The notes below the pieces were generated by a model. The model saw only the letters and a list, made by a program, of their open reading frames with translations. It was not told the DNA's origin and did no database searches. From contig DASXLB010000042.1 of NCBI GenBank assembly GCA_036496585.1, positions 62,001-126,000 of the forward strand: a DNA stretch of 64,000 nt. The letters run 5' to 3'. Position numbers and translations under genes: made by a program. This DNA comes from Vicinamibacterales bacterium. Lineage in GTDB: Bacteria > Acidobacteriota > Vicinamibacteria > Vicinamibacterales > 2-12-FULL-66-21. Positions 1 through 8,399 of this stretch are shown here, piece after piece. Within the stretch, counting starts at the first letter, position 1. The number at the start of each line of letters is the position of its first letter.

Positions 1-1
1 C

Positions 2-427
2 GGCGCGGGGCTGCTGTCCGTGCTCGTCTCGCTGCTGCCGTTTGCCGCCACGCGCGCGACCTACGACGCGGACATCATCGGCGCGTCGGGCGCGCTCTAC
101 GGCCTGCTGCTGGCGTTCGCGCTCTACTACCCCAACCGGCCGATCCTGATGTTCTTTTTCTTTCCGGTACCGGCCAAGTATTTCGTGGCGATCCTGGGAG
201 CCATCGCCTTCATCACGTCGCTCGAGAGCAGCAGCGGCGTGGCCGCGACCACGCATCTCGGCGGACTCCTGGTCGCCTATGTCTACCTGCAGGGCGGGCG
301 CGGCGGTCTGACGGCTGAAATCAAGTACCGCTATCTGAAGTGGAAGATGAACCGGCTGCGCCGCAAGTTCGACGTCTATTCGGGGGGCCGCCGCGATCGC
401 CCCGATTGGGATCGCCACGTCCACTGA
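2..427 (+). CDS. Rhomboid family intramembrane serine protease, C-terminal part (5' end outside window)
   Basis: The reading frame is open from base 2, so the gene begins before the window. Rhomboids cleave transmembrane substrates inside the inner membrane with a Ser-His dyad. The GASGALYGL segment (around 66-95) fits the GxSG motif carrying the catalytic serine. A later THLGGL segment in a hydrophobic helix supplies the expected histidine. At least three membrane segments are visible, followed by a basic cytoplasmic tail rich in Arg and Lys. The substrate is unknown. Family call is firm; only the N-terminal helices are missing. Confidence 0.85.
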   Translation, partial: GAGLLSVLVSLLPFAATRATYDADIIGASGALYGLLLAFALYYPNRPILMFFFFPVPAKYFVAILGAIAFITSLESSSGVAATTHLGGLLVAYVYLQGGRGGLTAEIKYRYLKWKMNRLRRKFDVYSGGRRDRPDWDRHVH

Positions 428-459
428 GCAGGCACGTGGCGCGCGACGCGATCGCCCGT

Positions 460-822
460 CTACTTTTGATGAAAGTAGTGATCGGTGTGGTCGAGCCAGT
501 CGCGGCGGATCGGCGCGAACAGATCCAGTTCGAAGGTATCGTCGAGCGCCTCGGCCTGGTGCTCGACCCATGACGGGATGTGCAGGACCTCGCCTTCGCG
601 GACGGTGATTTCCTCGCCGTTGATGAGGAACTTCAGCGCCCCCTGCAGGACATAGGTCATCTGCTCGCTCTCGTGATTGTGCATCGGTACGATCGCCCCC
701 TTCTTCAGGTAGATCTGGGCGACCATTTCGCGGTCGCCGGTGACGATCTTGCGGGAGATCATCTCGGTGACCTTCTCCAGCGCGAGTTCGTCCCAGCGAT
801 ACAGGCTGACGGATGGCGGCAT
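460..822 (-). CDS. Cupin domain protein (small single-domain, metal-binding type)
   Basis: A 120-residue protein covering one conserved cupin barrel. The first metal motif is HNHESEQ (residues 48-54), giving two histidines and a Gln where many cupins have Glu. A second histidine follows in IPSWVEHQA (about residue 88). I chose the ATG at 822 because AGGGGAA sits just upstream. A longer frame to 900 would run into the divergent E1 gene. Cupins of this type bind a metal and either act on small ligands or sense them; no substrate can be named. It is transcribed divergently from the dehydrogenase E1 gene across a shared palindromic -10 element. Confidence 0.85.
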   Translation of the reverse strand: MPPSVSLYRWDELALEKVTEMISRKIVTGDREMVAQIYLKKGAIVPMHNHESEQMTYVLQGALKFLINGEEITVREGEVLHIPSWVEHQAEALDDTFELDLFAPIRRDWLDHTDHYFHQK

Positions 823-847
823 GAGTTCCCCTGTGGAATGGCGGGAA

Positions 848-857
848 ATTATATAAT
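848..857. promoter_or_regulatory. Palindromic ATTATATAAT: likely bidirectional -10 element
   Basis: ATTATATAAT equals its own reverse complement, so it presents a perfect TATAAT on the plus strand (852-857) and on the minus strand (853-848). The plus-strand box ends 9 bases before the E1 start codon. The minus-strand box ends 26 bases before the cupin start, leaving room for that gene's Shine-Dalgarno. No convincing -35 was found on either side. Polymerase could fire in only one direction at a time. Confidence 0.6.
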
Positions 858-865
858 GGCGGCGC

Positions 866-2998
866 ATGAAGGCGACGGCAGTACGTGCGGCAAAGGACAC
901 GGCGGCGCGTAGCTACGCGGGTCTGTCGGCAGCCGATCTACTGCGGGCCTACCGCACGATGGTCACGTCGCGGAAGCTGGACGACAAGGAGATTCAGCTC
1001 AAGAACCAGAGCCTGATCTTCTTCCAGATCAGCGGCGCCGGACACGAAGCGGTGCTCACCGCGGCCGGCATGGTGCTCCGGCCCGGCTACGACTGGTTCC
1101 ACCCGTACTATCGCGACCGCGCGCTGTGTCTCGCGCTCGGTGTCACGCCGCTCGAGATGCTGCTCGCCGCGGTCGGCGCGAAAGACGATCCGGCGTCCGG
1201 AGGGCGGCAGATGCCGTCGCACTGGGGCCACCGCGCGCTCAACATCGTGTCGCAGTCGAGCCCCACCGGTACGCAGGCGCTGCACGCGATTGGCACCGCG
1301 GAAGCCGGCCGTCTCTACGAACACCTCGTCGACATTCCGGAACGGGAATCGCGCTTCCATGCCGACGAGGTCACCTATCTCTCGATCGGCGAAGGAACCA
1401 CCAGCGAAGGGGAGTTCTGGGAGTCGCTCAACTCGGCCTGCACCCTGAGGCTGCCGGTCGTGTATCTCGTTGAAGACAACGGCTACGCGATCTCGGTCCC
1501 CGTCGAAGTGAATACGCCGGGCGGCGACATTTCCAGACTGGTGTCGTCGTTTCCGGGCCTCCTGGTGCAGAGCATCGACGGCACCGACTTCCTCGACAGC
1601 TACAAGGCGATGCGCAGCGCCGTCGACTACGCGCGCGCCCGCAACGGGCCGGCGCTTGTCCACGCGAAGGTGACGCGTCCCTACTCGCACTCGCTCTCGG
1701 ACGACGAGAAGCTGTACAAGCCCGCCGAGGAGCGGGCGGCTGAGGCCAAGCGGGACCCGATTGCGCGGCTTGCCAGTTTCCTCGTCGCCGAAGAGATCGC
1801 CAGCGAATCCGAACTCAAGGCGCTCGTCGGCGACGTCGAACAGGAGATCAATCTCGCCGTCGAGGCCGCGAAGACGGCCGAAAAGCCCGCCCGCAACACG
1901 GTCTCGCTCTACGTCTACTCTCCCGACGTCGACCCGGCCTCGGCCGCGTTCAGCACCGAGCCGAATCCCGAGGGCAAACCCGACACGATGGTGGCCGCCA
2001 TCAACCGCACGCTCAAGGACGAAATGGCGCGCGACCCGCGCATCGTCGTGTTCGGCGAGGACGTGGCGGACTGCAGCCGCGAGGGCGCGCTCGACCAGGT
2101 CTCGGGCAAGGGGGGCGTGTTCAAGGTGACCCACGGCCTGCAGCGCGCCTTCGGCAGCAGGCGCGTCTTCAACTCGCCGCTGGCCGAAGCGAACATCATC
2201 GGCCGCGCCGTCGGCATGGCGGTGCGCGGCATCAAGCCGGTCGTCGAGATCCAGTTCTTCGACTACATCTGGCCGGCGATGATGCAGATCCGCGACGAGA
2301 TGTCGATGATGCGCTACCGGTCGAACAACCACTGGTCGTGCCCGATGGTGATCCGGACGGCGATCGGCGGCTACCTGCGCGGCGGCGCGCCGTACCACTC
2401 GCAGTCGGGCGAGAGCATCTTCGCCCATTGCCCCGGCATCCGTGTGGTGTTCCCGTCGAACGCGCGCGACGCCGCCGGCCTGCTGCGGACATCCATCCGC
2501 TGCGATGACCCGGTCCTGTTCCTCGAGCACAAGCACCTCTACCGTCAGACCTACAACAAGAGCGAGTACTCGGGGCCGGAGTACATGATCCCGTTCGGCA
2601 AGGCCGCGGTGCGCCGCGAGGGCAGCGACGTCACCGTGCTGACGTGGGGTGCTCTCGTCCAGCGGACGCTGCTGGCCGCGCAGCAGGCCGAGAAGGACGG
2701 CATCAGCGTCCAGGTGCTCGACCTGCGGACGATCATGCCATTCGACTGGGACGCGATCGGCGCCGCGGTCAGGAAGACCAATCGCGTGATCATCGCGCAC
2801 GAAGATCAGCTCACCTGCGGGTTCGGCGCCGAGCTGGCGGCGCGCATCGCCGACGAGCTGTTCGCGCAACTCGACGCGCCGGTGCGCCGCGTCGCGGCGC
2901 TCGACACACCGGTCGCCTATTACCCCGATCTCGAGGAAGAGATCCTGCCGCAGTCCGCTGACGTGCTAAAGGCTATCCGGGAACTGGCGCGCTACTGA
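866..2998 (+). CDS. Fused alpha/beta 2-oxoacid dehydrogenase E1 component (thiamine-pyrophosphate dependent)
   Basis: At 710 residues this protein joins the normally separate E1-alpha and E1-beta chains of a pyruvate or branched-chain 2-oxoacid dehydrogenase. The alpha half (about 25-350) holds the TPP/Mg region [10 protein letters not shown] followed by VEDNGYAIS. The beta half (about 375-705) holds [20 protein letters not shown] and the C-terminal transketolase domain. E1 decarboxylates a 2-oxoacid and passes the acyl group to lipoylated E2. No E2 or E3 gene lies nearby, so the complex must use partners encoded elsewhere. Substrate (2-oxoisovalerate versus pyruvate) cannot be settled from motifs. 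The start codon is only 9 bases past a TATAAT, suggesting a leaderless mRNA. Confidence 0.88.
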   Translation: MKATAVRAAKDTAARSYAGLSAADLLRAYRTMVTSRKLDDKEIQLKNQSLIFFQISGAGHEAVLTAAGMVLRPGYDWFHPYYRDRALCLALGVTPLEMLLAAVGAKDDPASGGRQMPSHWGHRALNIVSQSSPTGTQALHAIGTAEAGRLYEHLVDIPERESRFHADEVTYLSIGEGTTSEGEFWESLNSACTLRLPVVYLVEDNGYAISVPVEVNTPGGDISRLVSSFPGLLVQSIDGTDFLDSYKAMRSAVDYARARNGPALVHAKVTRPYSHSLSDDEKLYKPAEERAAEAKRDPIARLASFLVAEEIASESELKALVGDVEQEINLAVEAAKTAEKPARNTVSLYVYSPDVDPASAAFSTEPNPEGKPDTMVAAINRTLKDEMARDPRIVVFGEDVADCSREGALDQVSGKGGVFKVTHGLQRAFGSRRVFNSPLAEANIIGRAVGMAVRGIKPVVEIQFFDYIWPAMMQIRDEMSMMRYRSNNHWSCPMVIRTAIGGYLRGGAPYHSQSGESIFAHCPGIRVVFPSNARDAAGLLRTSIRCDDPVLFLEHKHLYRQTYNKSEYSGPEYMIPFGKAAVRREGSDVTVLTWGALVQRTLLAAQQAEKDGISVQVLDLRTIMPFDWDAIGAAVRKTNRVIIAHEDQLTCGFGAELAARIADELFAQLDAPVRRVAALDTPVAYYPDLEEEILPQSADVLKAIRELARY

Positions 2999-3004
2999 GA
3001 GTTT

Positions 3005-3033
3005 CCGAAGGGCTTCCCCCTTCGACTCCCCGA
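3005..3033. repeat. Hairpin element downstream of E1, related to the one at 58871
   Basis: CGAAGGG (3006-3012) pairs with CCCTTCG (3018-3024), followed by ACTCCCC. It lies 7 bases past the E1 stop and could end that transcript, but no T-run follows. Sequence outside the stem is shared with the hairpin at 58871-58897, so a dispersed repeat is more likely than a dedicated terminator. Confidence 0.45.
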
Positions 3034-3082
3034 GACGAGCGCAGGAGACTGCCGCTCGGACGCCTGGGATAGGCTGGTAGAC

Positions 3083-4099
3083 ATGACGCGTGTGTTCGCG
3101 CTGGGCGCTGCCGTGCTCATCGTCGCCGCCCAGGCGCCTGCCACACACGCCGTGTTGCTGCGATCGACCGGCGGGTTGCCCGCGCACGTCGCGGGCGCGT
3201 TCGAGAATCCGCTCGCCTTCCAGCAGACTGACGCCGGCGTCTACTTCGTCTTCGACCGACGCGCGCACGCCGTCTACTCCATCACCCACGACACGACGGC
3301 CAGGCTGGTGAACATCGGCGCCGAACCCGGGCGTGTGCTCGACCCGAGCGCGTTCGACATCGATCCGGCCGACGGCAGCTTCGTCGTCGCTGACGCGCCG
3401 CTGCGACGGCAGCGCGTGCAGGTGTTCACCGCCAGCGGCGGCCGGCTCGGCGGCTTCACAATGGCAGCGAAAGAGGTCGCGCGCGTGACGCTCGACAACG
3501 TCGTTCTCAACGGCATCGGATCGATCCAGTTCACGGGCGAGACGGTGCTCGTCAACCAGCCGGAGACCGGCGCGCTCGTCTCCGAGTTCTCGATCTACGG
3601 CCAGCCGAAGCGGTCGTTCGGGCAACTGCGCGCCACCGCACAGGAAGCGGATCCGAACGTTCATCTCGCGCTCAACGCCGGCCTGCCGCTCGTCGATCCG
3701 ACCGGCGGCTTCTATTTCGTGTTCGTGGCCGGCGTGCCGATGTTCCGCAAGTACGACGCGAAGGGCACGCTGCTGTTCGAACGGCACGTCGAAGGAGCTG
3801 AGCTCGACGACTATCTGCGGGCGCTGCCGGCGCGCTGGCCGACGCGGCCCAACGGCGACGGCGACCTGCTGCCGCTGGTCCTGCCCGCCATCCGCGCCGC
3901 CGGCGTCGATCGCCAGGGACGGTTGTGGATCGCGCTGATGCAGCCCTACACCTACGTCTACGAGCCTGGCGGCGAGAAGATCCGCGTCGTGCAGTTCAAG
4001 GGAGCCGACATCCTGTCGCCGAGCAGCCTGTTCTTCAGCAAGGACGGGCGCATTCTGGTCACCCCAGGCTGCTACGAGTTCCGGAGTCCCGGATTCTGA
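3083..4099 (+). CDS. Exported beta-propeller-like protein of unknown function
   Basis: 338 residues with an N-terminal hydrophobic signal segment (about 1-23). Repeating blocks have the pattern of short strand, turn and Asp or Gly, for example DIDPADGSFVVAD, VDPTGGFYFVF and VDRQGRLWIAL. This spacing resembles NHL/YncE-like six-bladed propellers, which usually act as binding scaffolds. No catalytic motif is visible. The only cysteine is near the C-terminus (GCYEF). It stands alone between the E1 hairpin and a convergent outer-membrane-type gene. Function unknown; the fold call is inference from repeat rhythm. Confidence 0.7.
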   Translation: MTRVFALGAAVLIVAAQAPATHAVLLRSTGGLPAHVAGAFENPLAFQQTDAGVYFVFDRRAHAVYSITHDTTARLVNIGAEPGRVLDPSAFDIDPADGSFVVADAPLRRQRVQVFTASGGRLGGFTMAAKEVARVTLDNVVLNGIGSIQFTGETVLVNQPETGALVSEFSIYGQPKRSFGQLRATAQEADPNVHLALNAGLPLVDPTGGFYFVFVAGVPMFRKYDAKGTLLFERHVEGAELDDYLRALPARWPTRPNGDGDLLPLVLPAIRAAGVDRQGRLWIALMQPYTYVYEPGGEKIRVVQFKGADILSPSSLFFSKDGRILVTPGCYEFRSPGF

Positions 4100-4125
4100 G
4101 ACGGCTGGGCCACTGACGCCCGCGG

Positions 4126-4890
4126 TCAGAAAGCGAAGCCGATCCCGAACTCGGGACCGTACATGTTCTGCTTCGTGCTCCACTGGCGCGACACGCCGCC
4201 GAGCGTCGCCTCGGAGCCGAGCGCAAGGTGCAGCAGCTGATAGCCCAGGCGGATGGAGAAATGCGGCAGAGGCTGCCAGTCGGCGCGCGCTCTGTATCGC
4301 GAGCTGGTATCGTCGCTGCCGCTGACGCCGACATCCGCCGAGAAATCGAGCGTCCATTTGCGAGACGCCTGGCCGCGCCAGTCGGCGCCGACGAACGGCA
4401 GCCAGCGCGAGCGCTTCGATGATCCCTCAAGCGTGATGCCCGACTGCGGGAATTCGATGGTTGCGTCGAGATTGAGCGCCAGATACCGTGCGCCGCCGGT
4501 GATCCCGAATCCCTTGTAGACGCGATAGCCCCCCTTCAGCGACACCGCCCAGATGTCACTGGTGACGTCCAGTCTCGGCGTCGCGTCGTGCGAGGCGGAA
4601 GGCTTGGTCCAGAGGACGTCGAACTCGCCGAACACCCTCTTCGCGTGGAACTCCATCCCACCCATGTAGGCCGAGTTGAAACCCCAGTCGGTCGAGGAGC
4701 TTTCGCCTTCCGATCCGCCGCCGCCGCCGGGGATGGACGGCACCTCCACCTTCGCGCCGAAAATCGGCGCCTGAACGAGGATGGGATAGATGATCACGGA
4801 GGGCGACGTGTCCTGCGCCAGCGCAGGCGTCGCGCCAAGGCCCGTGACCATGACCATGACCAGCAGCACGATCGTCAGGTTGATACGCAT
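4126..4890 (-). CDS. Probable outer-membrane beta-barrel protein
   Basis: Start chosen at the ATG at 4890, giving a clean signal peptide (MRIN, long hydrophobic core, cleavage near ALAQD); a GCGGGA Shine-Dalgarno precedes it. A longer frame to 4959 has no signal-peptide character. After a low-complexity Gly/Ser loop, the mature part alternates polar and hydrophobic residues in short strands. It ends in GIGFAF, and the C-terminal Phe is the hallmark recognised by the barrel assembly machinery. About eight to ten strands are plausible for 254 residues. No specific family recognised. Confidence 0.7.
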   Translation of the reverse strand: MRINLTIVLLVMVMVTGLGATPALAQDTSPSVIIYPILVQAPIFGAKVEVPSIPGGGGGSEGESSSTDWGFNSAYMGGMEFHAKRVFGEFDVLWTKPSASHDATPRLDVTSDIWAVSLKGGYRVYKGFGITGGARYLALNLDATIEFPQSGITLEGSSKRSRWLPFVGADWRGQASRKWTLDFSADVGVSGSDDTSSRYRARADWQPLPHFSIRLGYQLLHLALGSEATLGGVSRQWSTKQNMYGPEFGIGFAF

Positions 4891-4961
4891 ATTCCCGCCA
4901 TCGTAACCAGACCTCGATCGACGCCACTGTGCAGAATCGGCAGGTGGCGTGAAAGACACGC

Positions 4962-4967
4962 TAATAT
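4962..4967 (+). promoter_or_regulatory. -10-like box just before the ParB-domain gene
   Basis: TAATAT ends 10 bases before the ATG at 4977. No Shine-Dalgarno lies between, which is the layout of a leaderless transcript. No clear -35 was seen. Confidence 0.4.
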
Positions 4968-4976
4968 CAGCCGCAA

Positions 4977-5936
4977 ATGGCGAAGAAAGCGGTCCGCCGC
5001 AGGAAGGTCGCAGCGGGATCGGTCGGGCTGACTCCGGCCGAGGTGCGCACGGCCGACAACAGCCAACTCGACAGCCTGGGCGTACAGGTGGAAGCAGATG
5101 GCGGCGCCGTGCTCGGCCGTTACAGCGAACCGTTCGGCGGCAAGCCGGTGCTGCTCGTGGCGCTGCCGATCGCCTCGGTCGAGCCCACCCCCTACCAGCG
5201 CGATCCGTCCGACGCGCACGTCAAGCGGCTGATGGGCGTCTTCGAGAAAATCGGCCTGTTCCTCGACCCGATCATCGCGATCCGTCACGAGGACAAGTAC
5301 TGGACGCCGAACGGCAACCACCGCCTGCAGGCGCTGCGCCGGCTCGGCGCCAGGACGATCGTCGCGCTGCTCGTGCCGGACCCGCAAGTCGCGTTCAAGA
5401 TCCTCGCCCTCAACACCGAGAAGGCACACAACCTGAAGGAGAAGTCGCTCGAGACGATCCGGATGGCGCGGGCGCTCGCCGCCAGCCGCGGCTCGGCCGC
5501 TACGCCGGAACGATCGTTCGAGTTCGAGTTCGAGCTGCCGTCGTTTCTGACGCTGGGCGCCGCGTACGAAGAGCGGCCGCGGCTGAGCGGCGGCGCCTAC
5601 CAGCCGATCCTGCGACGGGTGGACGGCTTCGTCGACGAGCCGATGAGCAAGGCGTTGAAGGAACGCGAGCGGCGCGCCCGAAAAGTCCTGAAGCTGGACG
5701 ACGCCGTGTCGGCGGTCGTCGAGAAACTGAAGGCGAAGGGATTGACCAGCCCGTACCTCAAGCCGTTCGTCGTGGCCCGCGTGAACTACACACGGTTTTC
5801 CAAGGCGGCGTCATTCGACTTCGACGACGCCTTCGACAAGATCATTGCGAGCGCGAAGAAATTCAACACCGAGCGGGTCAGCCAGCAGGATGTCGCGAAA
5901 ACAGGAGGGGGAGGCCCCGTCGCCGAGGACGACTGA
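4977..5936 (+). CDS. Orphan ParB N-terminal-domain protein
   Basis: 319 residues. The ParB/Srx-like domain spans about residues 60-150: a PYQRDP segment, then PIIAIRHEDKYWTPNGNHRLQAL, where the NHR core is the nucleotide-handling loop of the family. Known relatives bind CTP or ATP, or are nucleases. No ParA gene, no clear helix-turn-helix and no parS-like site are nearby, so this is not a standard chromosome segregation pair. The C-terminal half is Lys/Arg-rich and helical and ends in a Gly-rich tail. It faces the zinc-ribbon gene tail to tail with a 6-base gap. Role unknown. Confidence 0.75.
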   Translation: MAKKAVRRRKVAAGSVGLTPAEVRTADNSQLDSLGVQVEADGGAVLGRYSEPFGGKPVLLVALPIASVEPTPYQRDPSDAHVKRLMGVFEKIGLFLDPIIAIRHEDKYWTPNGNHRLQALRRLGARTIVALLVPDPQVAFKILALNTEKAHNLKEKSLETIRMARALAASRGSAATPERSFEFEFELPSFLTLGAAYEERPRLSGGAYQPILRRVDGFVDEPMSKALKERERRARKVLKLDDAVSAVVEKLKAKGLTSPYLKPFVVARVNYTRFSKAASFDFDDAFDKIIASAKKFNTERVSQQDVAKTGGGGPVAEDD

Positions 5937-5942
5937 CGCGGG

Positions 5943-6158
5943 TCAGGATCGGCGCGAGCGAATACGCACCGTCGCGCCGTGGGTCCATTTCGAATGGCAG
6001 CCGCCGCACATCAGTGAAATGAAATCCTGCTTGCCGGTGCCGATGGTGAAGGCACGTGAGCCGGAGTCTTCAGCGGGAATGAACATCGCTCCGCAGACAC
6101 CGCACGGCTCCTCGACCTCTTCGGGAGCATGCTTGAGCGAAATCGTCACTTCGGCCAT
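5943..6158 (-). CDS. Small zinc-ribbon protein, possibly last gene of the gas-vesicle operon
   Basis: 71 residues with two knuckles: CGVC (Cys19, Cys22) and CGGCH (Cys51, Cys54, His55). This is a plausible single-zinc ribbon that could bind nucleic acid or protein. It lies on the same strand as gvpK, 27 bases after that gene's stop, and GAGG directly precedes its ATG, so it may be read from the gas-vesicle transcript. No family recognised. Cysteine pairing argues against a chance frame. Confidence 0.65.
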   Translation of the reverse strand: MAEVTISLKHAPEEVEEPCGVCGAMFIPAEDSGSRAFTIGTGKQDFISLMCGGCHSKWTHGATVRIRSRRS

Positions 6159-6185
6159 ACCTCACTCTATCGCGGTGGTGGCAGC

Positions 6186-6599
6186 TCAGAGCAGCTTTCC
6201 CATCGGCCCCAGATCGAGGTTCAAGTCCGACGGGTCGATGTCGAACTGCTTCGCCAGGTCGGCAATCGTTTCCTGAAGCCGCATCAAGGCCACGCCGACA
6301 TTCTCGGTTTCGTCGTCGGTGAACGTGCCGGCCTCCATTCGCCGGATCGCCTGGCGCTCGAGGAGTTGACGGATCAGTTCGACCAGAGTCAGGACCAGCT
6401 TCAAGACGGCCCGCCGTACTTCGTCCGGATTGGCGTTCCAGCGCGGCGGCCCGGCGGCCACGTGTTCGAGATGCTGGCGGATCGCGTCGATCTGCTTCGC
6501 GTCGGCGGGACTCGCCATGCTCTTCCGGGTGCGAACCGGTGTCCGACGCGACGTCACCGCGCGCTTGCGTGCCTTCGGCGCACGGCCGGTCCGCGGCAT
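6186..6599 (-). CDS. gvpK: Gas vesicle protein GvpK with basic N-terminal extension
   Basis: The core LTLVELIRQLLERQAIRRME (residues 70-89) and the ending DLNLDLGPMGKLL are diagnostic of GvpK, an accessory protein needed for gas-vesicle formation. Start at 6599 makes a 137-residue protein, and its ATG overlaps the stop of the upstream gvpF/L by one base (TGATG), so translation is probably coupled. The first ~28 residues (MPRTGRAPKARKRAV onward) are very Arg/Lys-rich and look disordered, which is not part of the core family. The larger frame reaching 6923 is read-through of the upstream gene in another frame. Confidence 0.92.
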   Translation of the reverse strand: MPRTGRAPKARKRAVTSRRTPVRTRKSMASPADAKQIDAIRQHLEHVAAGPPRWNANPDEVRRAVLKLVLTLVELIRQLLERQAIRRMEAGTFTDDETENVGVALMRLQETIADLAKQFDIDPSDLNLDLGPMGKLL

Positions 6600-7246
6600 C
6601 AGATCAGCTCCGGCGTGAACGCGAACGGCGGAAAAGGGCCCTTCACCGACAGGCTGCCGTCGACCGACGCCTTCCTGGCGAGCCGCATGTACCGCGCTCC
6701 ATCCGTCCGATTCACGAGGTGGTAAAGCGATTCGGGGATGACGCCCGCCGCCGCCTGGTAGCGTTGGGCTGCAATCAACGAACCGAACGCGTCCCGGAGT
6801 CTGCGAAACGGCGCCGGCGGCACCCCAGACGCAGACCGCGCGGCCCGCCGCAGGTAGTCGGTCCCACTCTTCGCTGGCCGGCCCGCGCGGGCCCGACCGC
6901 GCACCGATGCCGGCCCGCGCCACGTGAACTGCACCCGGCCCCTGACGCGATCGAGCGCTTCGGAGATCTCCGCTTCACGGTCGGTGAGCATCTCTTCGAG
7001 ATCCTCGAGTTCGACCAGTGTGCCGAACCGCACCGGAAGGATGGCCGGAACCATATCGGCGACGCGTGCCACGACCGCGTCGTGCGTGCGCAGCGTCCCG
7101 AATTCCACGGGCGGCACGTCCGCTCGCCGTTCCACAATCGCAAAACCACCTGGCACGGCACGCGCCGTGAGCGCGCCTCCCAGTCCCACTCCAGCCGCCG
7201 CGCGCGGCCGCTCGTCCGACAGCGCGAACACGTACCACGGCATCAT
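6599..7246 (-). CDS. Gas vesicle protein GvpF/GvpL family (third, divergent copy)
   Basis: 215 residues. It starts with MMPWYVFAL, matching the conserved first strand of GvpF/L, and contains ILPVRFGTLVELEDLEEML, the usual segment after the first domain. The C-terminal family signature GPWPPYNF is changed to GPFPPFAF. GvpF/L proteins bind GvpA and are thought to help nucleate vesicles. Two tandem ATGs (7246 and 7243) overlap the stop of the upstream gene as ATGATG, so either may be used. Its divergence suggests a specialised role relative to the other two copies. Confidence 0.88.
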   Translation of the reverse strand: MMPWYVFALSDERPRAAAGVGLGGALTARAVPGGFAIVERRADVPPVEFGTLRTHDAVVARVADMVPAILPVRFGTLVELEDLEEMLTDREAEISEALDRVRGRVQFTWRGPASVRGRARAGRPAKSGTDYLRRAARSASGVPPAPFRRLRDAFGSLIAAQRYQAAAGVIPESLYHLVNRTDGARYMRLARKASVDGSLSVKGPFPPFAFTPELI

Positions 7247-7623
7247 TCGCCCGCCCGTTTCGACACGGCGCGCGGCGCGGACTGGAGCGACGGCATGATC
7301 CGATCGGCGGCGCACAACAACGCCGACAGGCGCACGTAGACGAGATCGACGTCGGCCAGCGCGAGAATCAGGTCCGCGTTGAGGACGACGCCCTTCTCGA
7401 GAAGGTTGTCGATCAGGTCGAGCACCGACGACTCCCGGTCGTCGACGATGCGGCCGATCTGACGCTGGGGCGTGCGCGGCCGCGCTTTGGACGCCGGCCG
7501 CTTCGACGCCGGTTTGGCGCGGGGCGGGCGCCGGCCTGGCACGGTCGTGTGCTTCGTCCTGGCCGGGAGCCGCGAGGCGGTCGCGCTTCGAGGCGGCCGC
7601 GGCCGCGCTTTGGGCCGCTTCAT
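7243..7623 (-). CDS. GvpA-superfamily minor vesicle protein (GvpJ/GvpS/GvpM-like) with long basic N-terminus
   Basis: Residues ~64-108 carry the GvpA-type fold: SVLDLIDNLLEKGVVLNADL then LADVDLVYVRLSALL. The core resembles minor proteins J, M or S rather than the shell protein A. The first ~60 residues are almost entirely Arg, Lys, Pro, Ala and Ser and probably disordered. The ATG at 7623 overlaps the upstream stop by four bases (ATGA). Minor GvpA homologues are thought to act at vesicle tips or in nucleation; the exact letter cannot be assigned without a tree. Confidence 0.85.
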   Translation of the reverse strand: MKRPKARPRPPRSATASRLPARTKHTTVPGRRPPRAKPASKRPASKARPRTPQRQIGRIVDDRESSVLDLIDNLLEKGVVLNADLILALADVDLVYVRLSALLCAADRIMPSLQSAPRAVSKRAGE

Positions 7624-8399
7624 GAGCGTTCTCCGGGAACGACGAAGTTGTAGGCGGGCCACGGTCCAGTCAGCACGAGCGCCGCCCCCGCCTTCTCGAG
7701 CGCGCGAGACTGGCGACGCGCCTCGGCTTCGAAGCGCCCTCGCGCCGACACGGACACCAGGAACGCGGCATCGAGGATCGGCGGGTCGGGAGCCGCCCCG
7801 TCCCGCGGCGAGCGAAGGCGGAGGTCGCGCGCGTGGCGACGGAGCGCCGAGAGCGCGGTCCGGGCGCCGTCCGCTGCGGCGGTGCGTGCGAGCGCCCCCG
7901 CGTCACGCGCCTGCTTGCGGGCGCGCAGGAATTCGGCGCCGCTCTTCGCAGCCGGGGCCTTGGCGGACGGCCTTCGTGGACGGTGAAAGACGCGAACGCC
8001 CCATTCCGCCGCCCCCGCGATGCGCCGCGTCGCCTGGAGAATCGCGGCACGGCGCGACGCCACGTCGGCCACCGCCTTGTCGAGCGACGAGAACATCGTG
8101 AAGAGCTTGGTCGGAATCACGGTGGCCGTCCGCACGCCGGCGACATGTTCGACCAGCGCCTCGTGCGCGAGCGCCACGCGCGACACCCAGTCCAGATCGC
8201 CGAGACGGCCCTCGAGCGAGGCCGGACCGTAGATGTCGAGCGGCACTGACGCGGCGACGATCCACAGCGAACGGCCCACCGCATGCGCCTCAGGCCTCGT
8301 CGCCGCCGGAACGCCTCGCGGCGCCCGCGCCAGCGATGGCGGCCTGTCGCTGCGCACGACGCAGTAGAGATAGGCTGCCGTGGGGCGTGTGACCATCAT
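7620..8399 (-). CDS. Gas vesicle protein GvpF/GvpL family (second copy)
   Basis: 259 residues. AAYLYCVVRSD forms the first strand, AVVSN-like VASVPLD follows, and the protein ends with LTGPWPAYNFV, the diagnostic GvpF/L signature. TVIPTKLFTMF matches the conserved middle motif. A basic linker (about residues 140-170) separates the two halves. It starts at ATG 8399 or 8396, overlapping the stop of the ATPase gene as ATGATG. It probably binds GvpA-type subunits during assembly, as known for the family. Confidence 0.9.
   Translation of the reverse strand: MMVTRPTAAYLYCVVRSDRPPSLARAPRGVPAATRPEAHAVGRSLWIVAASVPLDIYGPASLEGRLGDLDWVSRVALAHEALVEHVAGVRTATVIPTKLFTMFSSLDKAVADVASRRAAILQATRRIAGAAEWGVRVFHRPRRPSAKAPAAKSGAEFLRARKQARDAGALARTAAADGARTALSALRRHARDLRLRSPRDGAAPDPPILDAAFLVSVSARGRFEAEARRQSRALEKAGAALVLTGPWPAYNFVVPGERS

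Noticed and set aside
460-900. Longer cupin start at 900
   Set aside because: It would overlap the E1 gene and cross the shared -10 box; the ATG at 822 has a Shine-Dalgarno.
6186-6923. Longer version of gvpK starting at 6923
   Set aside because: The added part is the gvpF/L gene in another frame; the ATG at 6599 overlapping that gene's stop fits the operon pattern.
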